Of a stretch of 64,000 nucleotides of DNA, positions 60,529-64,000 are shown piece after piece. The notes under the pieces were generated by a model, which saw only the letters and a program-made list of their open reading frames with translations, did not search any database and was not told where the DNA came from. Origin of the DNA: VXNE01 sp965208745 (lineage in GTDB: Bacteria; Pseudomonadota; Gammaproteobacteria; Pseudomonadales; Azotimanducaceae). The stretch's first letter is position 1. Each line of letters begins with the position of its first letter. The DNA lies in contig CBDBPN010000004.1 of NCBI GenBank assembly GCA_965208745.1, forward strand, positions 3,410,001 to 3,474,000. Reading direction: 5' to 3'. The translations under genes were made by a program, and so were the position numbers.

Positions 60529-60785
60529 GCGCCCCATAGCCGGTCCGGTCCCTCGCTACCGCTCGGCTCCGCCTCCGCCTGCGGCCCAGCCACACCGACC
60601 CCGTACGCAACAATCGCCGCCGGTCGCTGCGCTCCCGTCAGCGTTTGTTCCATGCGAGCGCCCCATAGCCGGCCCCGTGCCTCGCTGCCGCTCGGCACCG
60701 GCTCCGCCTCCGGCCCAGCCACACCGACCTTCCATGGACCAATCGCCGCCGGTCGCTTCGCTCCCGTCGTCGTTTGTTCCATGCA
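60529..60785. repeat. Two tandem copies of a 129-bp repeat
   Basis: Copies at 60529-60657 and 60658-60785 share start GCGCCCCATAGCCGG, middle CCCAGCCACACCGACC and end TTTGTTCCATGC, about 80-85% identical by eye. Period 129 is a multiple of three, so open minus-strand frames (HGTN-DGS-ATGGD periodic) arise but have no start signals. Fills the gap between receptor 2 and the flavodoxin gene. Confidence 0.85.
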
Positions 60786-60833
60786 AGGATCGGTCGGCAG
60801 GAGCACGGGCGAGCCGGGCGGGGGCAGCCCGCG

Positions 60834-61307
60834 TCAGAAAATCCCCGCCTCGAGCCCGATCGCCAGCGCCATGCCAAGCTCCCGGCACCGGGCCAGGCGT
60901 TCCTCCGTCGGCGGACCCTTCGCGATGATCGGCTCCTGCACCTCGTTGAACGGATAGCCGTTGGCGATGCGGTGGATGGCCCGCACGGCCCCCGTTCCGT
61001 CGTTGCCGGCGCTGATGAAGATGGCGTAGGGCAGCGCCTGGATCTTCCCCTCCACGGGGTAGAACGTCCGGTCCAGGAAGTCCTTCATCCCGCCCGACAT
61101 GTAGCCGAAGTTCTCCGGCGTGCCGAGCAGGAGCGCATCCGCCCACAGCAGGTCTTCCGGGCCGGCCTCGGCGGCCTTCCGCACGCGCACCTCGACCCCC
61201 GTGACCTCGTCGTCGGTCGCCCCGAGCCGCGCGGCTTCGGCCATGCGCCCCGTGTTGCCGGACTGCGTGTGGTAGACGATGAGGAGGTGTCTTGGGCTCA
61301 CCTGCAT
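60834..61307 (-). CDS. Flavodoxin-like / NAD(P)H oxidoreductase family protein
   Basis: Flavodoxin-fold FMN protein of 157 residues. The phosphate-binding loop reads YHTQSGNTGRMAEA (about 10-23), then LLLGTPENFGYMSGGMKDFLDRTFYP (about 60-85, flavin-ring loop), FISAGNDGTGAVRAIHRI. It resembles flavodoxin-family quinone or nitroreductase-type enzymes. ATG 61307 begins the conserved core; the frame is open to 61379. It is divergent from the TPP riboswitch and receptor 3. Confidence 0.85.
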   Translation of the reverse strand: MQVSPRHLLIVYHTQSGNTGRMAEAARLGATDDEVTGVEVRVRKAAEAGPEDLLWADALLLGTPENFGYMSGGMKDFLDRTFYPVEGKIQALPYAIFISAGNDGTGAVRAIHRIANGYPFNEVQEPIIAKGPPTEERLARCRELGMALAIGLEAGIF

Positions 61308-61430
61308 GGCGTGCTGGTTCCGGAAGCGACGGACCATAGCACCCGCACGCGCGCCGGTGGAGCGGAGCACGCGGAGCACGCCCGGTCACTCGCACCTACG
61401 GACGGATGCCTGTTAGAGTACGCGGTGAAC

Positions 61431-61518
61431 CCAAGGGGTGGCGTGAGTGCCTGAGACGCGGACGCGGTCCGCGGACCCTTTGAACCTGATCCGGATAATG
61501 CCGGCGGAGGGATAGGGC
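61431..61518 (+). ncRNA. TPP riboswitch
   Basis: Thiamine-pyrophosphate aptamer. Conserved blocks: AAGGGGTGGCGTGAGTGC with CCTGAGA (about 61434-61456), then TTTGAACCTGATCCGGATAATGCC (about 61480-61502; shown here in overlapping pieces) and GCGGAGGGATAGGG. Both the pyrimidine-sensor and pyrophosphate-sensor helices can be drawn. It lies 78 bp before the start of TonB receptor 3, thus likely thiamine repression of that receptor. Between aptamer and ribosome site lie CCCCTCC (61531-61537), able to pair with GGAGG at 61586-61590, and four near-repeats of a 13-mer. Confidence 0.93.
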
Positions 61519-61536
61519 CATCGACGCATCCCCCTC

Positions 61537-61589
61537 CGTCACGTGGGCTCCGTCATGTAGCTCCGGCATGTACCTCTGGCATGTAGGAG
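61537..61589 (+). repeat. Four imperfect 13-bp tandem repeats before the receptor-3 start
   Basis: Units near CGTCACGTGGGCTC, CGTCATGTAGCTC, CGGCATGTACCTC and TGGCATGTAGGAG; the last one contains the ribosome-binding site AGGAGG. May be part of the riboswitch expression platform. Confidence 0.65.
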
Positions 61590-61595
61590 GACGAG

Positions 61596-63683
61596 ATGCA
61601 GAGACCCGCCATGCTCATCCTGGCCGCCGCGACCGCGGCCGGTTCGCCCGCGCTCGCCGCGGACGGCGCACCGCCTGACGAAGACACGCCCGTCCTCGAG
61701 GAAATCGTGGTGCGCGCCACCTTCCGCGGCGACGATCTGTCCCGGGTGCCCTCCAGCGTCGCCGTCGTCCCGGCGGAGGCGATCGCGCGGCGCGGCGCGA
61801 CGCATCTGGAGGAGATCCTCGACATGATGCCCAACGTCAACTACGCGAAGGGCGCGTCCCGGGCCCGGTTCCTGCAGATCCGCGGTATCGGCGAACGCGG
61901 GCAGTTCAGCGAGCCACTGAACTCGTCCGTTGGACTCGTGGTCGACGGCGTCGACCTGTCCGGCATCGGTACCGTGGCGACGCTGTTCGACGTCGAGCAG
62001 GTGGAAGTGCTGCGCGGGCCGCAGGGGACGCGCTACGGCGCGAACGCGCTGGCGGGGCTGGTCAACGTCGTGACGCGGCAGCCGACCGACACCTTCGAAG
62101 GCCGGGTGGAACTGTCCGGTGGCAACTACGGAGCGCTCGGCGCCGGCGCCGTGGTGTCCGGGCCGTTGGGGGAGGGCGTGCGCGGCCGACTGGCGGCGCG
62201 GGCCGATCGCGCGGACGGCTTCATCGAGAACGACTACCTGAACGCCGACGACACCGACAACATCGACGAGACCACCGTGCGCGGCAGGCTGTCCTGGGAC
62301 GCGGACGCATCGACGGTGATCGACGTGTCCGCCGGGTACATCGACGCCGACAACGGCTACGACGCCTTCTCCCTGGACAACGTCCGGACCACCCTGGCGG
62401 ACGAGCCCGGCCACGACCGCCAGCGGACGGTCTACGGGTCGGGTGCGGTGACGTGGTCGGGCAACCCGGCGTTCACGGTGCATGCCCACCTCGGGATGGC
62501 GGAGTCGGACATCGCGTACGGCTACGATGCGGACTGGGTGTTCGTGGGCTTCCACCCCTGGGGCTACTCGGGCACCGACGAGTACCTGCGCGACCGGAGC
62601 ACGGTGACGGCGGAGGTTCGCCTGACGTCGTCGGAGGCCGGCCGGCTGTTCGGCGGCTCGACGGAATGGACCGCCGGGGCGTACGCGATGCGCCAGGACG
62701 TGGAGTTGACGCGGCGCTCGACCTTCATCGACGCCGACTTCGAGAGCGACTACGGGATCGACCGCGAGGCGCTGTTCGGACAGACGGAAACCGCCCTCGG
62801 CGCCCGGTCCACGCTGACGTTTGGACTGCGCCTTGAGCGGCACTCCGCGTCCTACGACGACAGCGCGGGGGTGCGCGCCGGGCCCGACGACAGCCTGGTC
62901 GGCGGCCGCGTGGCCCTCGACCGCACCCTCGGCGCCGGCGTGGTCGCCTACGGTTCCGTCTCGCGTGGCTACAAGGCGGGGGGCTTCAACATCGACGGGA
63001 GCCTGCCCCCGCACCTGCGCTCCTACGATCCCGAGATCCTCTGGAACTACGAGGCGGGACTGAAGTCCGGCGCGCTCGACGGACGCCTGCGCGTGCGGGG
63101 CGCCGTCTTCCACATGCGGCGCGACGATGTGCAGATCGACAGCTCCATCGTCGAGTTCCACGAGGACGGCAGCACGGAGTTCATCGACTTCGTCGGCAAC
63201 GCGGCGGAGGGCACCAACAGCGGAGTCGAACTCGACATCGAGTACGCGCCGACGGACGGCGTCCTCCTCTTCGCCCGGGCCGGGCTGTTGCGATCCGAGT
63301 ACGAGGACTACATCAACGGCGAAGGGATGGACCTCGACGGCCGCACGCAGGCGCATGCTCCGCGGTACCAGTTCAGCCTCGGGGGCAGCTTCGAGTTCGC
63401 CGACGGCTACTTCCTGCGGCTGGAAATCACGGGCCGCGACGAGTTCTACTTCTCCGACAGCCACAACGAGCGCTCGGAGGCCTACGAACTGCTGAACGCG
63501 AGCGCCGGCTACCGGGGCCGCGACTGGTCCGTCACGGCCTGGGCGCGCAATCTCACGGACGAGGACTACTTCGTGCGCGGGTTCCGGTTCGGCAACGATC
63601 CGCGCGACGGGTACACGGACCGCGGCTTCACCCAGCTTGGCGAACCGATGCGGCTGGGCGTCTCGGCCAGCCGGTCCTGGTAG
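61596..63683 (+). CDS. TonB-dependent receptor 3 (TPP-riboswitch controlled)
   Basis: Outer-membrane receptor of 695 residues. Signal peptide PAMLILAAATAAGSPALA, EEIVVRATFRGDDLSRVPSS entry and plug (VEVLRGPQGTRYGANALAGL about 137-156), barrel to the terminal aromatic end (GVSASRSW). A TPP riboswitch in its leader makes it a candidate thiamine or thiamine-precursor transporter (as in riboswitch-linked omp genes known from Bacteroidetes and proteobacteria). ATG 61596 is preceded by GTAGGAGGACGAG. Followed 20 bp later by srkA. Confidence 0.92.
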   Translation: MQRPAMLILAAATAAGSPALAADGAPPDEDTPVLEEIVVRATFRGDDLSRVPSSVAVVPAEAIARRGATHLEEILDMMPNVNYAKGASRARFLQIRGIGERGQFSEPLNSSVGLVVDGVDLSGIGTVATLFDVEQVEVLRGPQGTRYGANALAGLVNVVTRQPTDTFEGRVELSGGNYGALGAGAVVSGPLGEGVRGRLAARADRADGFIENDYLNADDTDNIDETTVRGRLSWDADASTVIDVSAGYIDADNGYDAFSLDNVRTTLADEPGHDRQRTVYGSGAVTWSGNPAFTVHAHLGMAESDIAYGYDADWVFVGFHPWGYSGTDEYLRDRSTVTAEVRLTSSEAGRLFGGSTEWTAGAYAMRQDVELTRRSTFIDADFESDYGIDREALFGQTETALGARSTLTFGLRLERHSASYDDSAGVRAGPDDSLVGGRVALDRTLGAGVVAYGSVSRGYKAGGFNIDGSLPPHLRSYDPEILWNYEAGLKSGALDGRLRVRGAVFHMRRDDVQIDSSIVEFHEDGSTEFIDFVGNAAEGTNSGVELDIEYAPTDGVLLFARAGLLRSEYEDYINGEGMDLDGRTQAHAPRYQFSLGGSFEFADGYFLRLEITGRDEFYFSDSHNERSEAYELLNASAGYRGRDWSVTAWARNLTDEDYFVRGFRFGNDPRDGYTDRGFTQLGEPMRLGVSASRSW

Positions 63684-63703
63684 CGGGGACGCCGCCGCGG
63701 ACG

Positions 63704-64000
63704 ATGTCCGACACGCCGTACCAGGGTCTCTCGCCCGAGACCATGCTCGACGCCCTCGACAGCGCCGGCTTTCGAACGGACGGGCGGCTGATGCCGCTCA
63801 ACAGCTACGAGAACCGCGTCTACGAGGCCGGCATCGAGGACGGCGCGCCGGTCGTCGCCAAGTTCTACCGTCCCGACCGCTGGACGGATGCCGCGATCCT
63901 GGAGGAACACGCCTTCATCGGGGAGCTGTGCGAAGCGGGCCTGCCGTGCGTGGCGCCCGTCCGCCGGGACGGCGTCTCGCTGTTCGAGTACGCGGGTTTC
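63704..64000 (+). CDS. srkA: Stress-response kinase SrkA (YihE/RdoA), 3' truncated by window
   Basis: First 99 codons of a Ser/Thr kinase of the APH fold that helps gammaproteobacterial cells survive stress. Seen: LPMP-type LNSYENRVYEAGIED (about 28-42), VVAKFYRPDRWTDAAILEEH (nucleotide-lobe Lys and helix C), CEAGLPCVAPVRRDG. The ATG at 63704 starts at the usual place. Catalytic lobe lies outside the window. Confidence 0.88.
   Translation, partial: MSDTPYQGLSPETMLDALDSAGFRTDGRLMPLNSYENRVYEAGIEDGAPVVAKFYRPDRWTDAAILEEHAFIGELCEAGLPCVAPVRRDGVSLFEYAGF

Noticed and set aside
60529..60785. CRISPR or protein-repeat gene in the 129-bp repeat
   Set aside because: Only two long units, no spacer structure; the minus-strand frame has no start signals.

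Overview
The window is GC-rich bacterial chromosome (roughly two thirds G+C by eye). The pheT-ihfA-merR order at the left edge, a YihE/SrkA-type kinase at the right edge, IHF, TRAP transport, TonB-dependent receptors and lipobox-bearing sulfatases point to a Gram-negative proteobacterium, most likely a high-GC, free-living or host-associated aquatic gammaproteobacterium (inference; no rRNA is present).

1-9.6 kb: the 3' part of pheT, ihfA and a MerR regulator, then an amidohydrolase, a patatin-like lipase, a three-gene TRAP transporter and tRNA-Pro(GGG). 9.7-13.7 kb: a winged-helix regulator with a nucleotidyltransferase-like partner (possible type IV toxin-antitoxin-like pair), a Tat-exported serine hydrolase, a glutamate dehydrogenase and a truncated universal stress gene. 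13.7-17.8 kb: a minus-strand cation-transport/osmotic cluster (CNNM/CorC-like, MgtE, a soluble MgtE-N/CBS paralogue, MscS-like channel). 17.8-18.9 kb: a mosaic of gene remnants. 18.8-21.8 kb: korBA (2-oxoacid:ferredoxin oxidoreductase). 21.9-26.8 kb: small membrane protein, MBL hydrolase, DUF5916 outer-membrane protein, esterase, small basic protein. 27-32.9 kb: Uma2 nuclease, an acyl-CoA dehydrogenase / hydratase / MFS / CaiB cluster, and a Phd-PIN toxin-antitoxin pair. 32.9-36.6 kb: frameshifted UMF1 transporter, transglutaminase and circularly permuted ATP-grasp protein. 36.8-42.5 kb: a tightly overlapping signalling operon (receiver-PP2C phosphatase, RsbW-like kinase, periplasmic binding protein, sensor histidine kinase, histidine phosphatase). 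42.5-45.9 kb: two lipoprotein sulfatases (the second frameshifted) and an RNHCP protein.

46.0-55.2 kb is a nested set of insertions. An Rpn-family nuclease gene is split into a 5' part (46044-46694) and a 3' part (54829-55158) by an integrated element of about 8.2 kb. The element carries a DUF4102-type tyrosine integrase, a HigBA-like pair, head-to-head integrase remnants joined at a perfect 38-bp palindrome, and a Cys-rich gene. That Cys-rich gene is in turn split by a 3.7-kb Recombinase-in-Trio (RIT) element with three overlapping tyrosine recombinases, terminal inverted repeats and a 6-bp target duplication. Removing each insertion on paper restores an in-frame gene (about 312 and 178 residues), which strongly supports the model.

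55.3-64 kb: two tandem paralogous TonB-dependent receptors that share an upstream element, a 129-bp tandem repeat, a flavodoxin-like oxidoreductase, a TPP riboswitch in front of a third TonB-dependent receptor (probable thiamine or precursor uptake), and the start of srkA.
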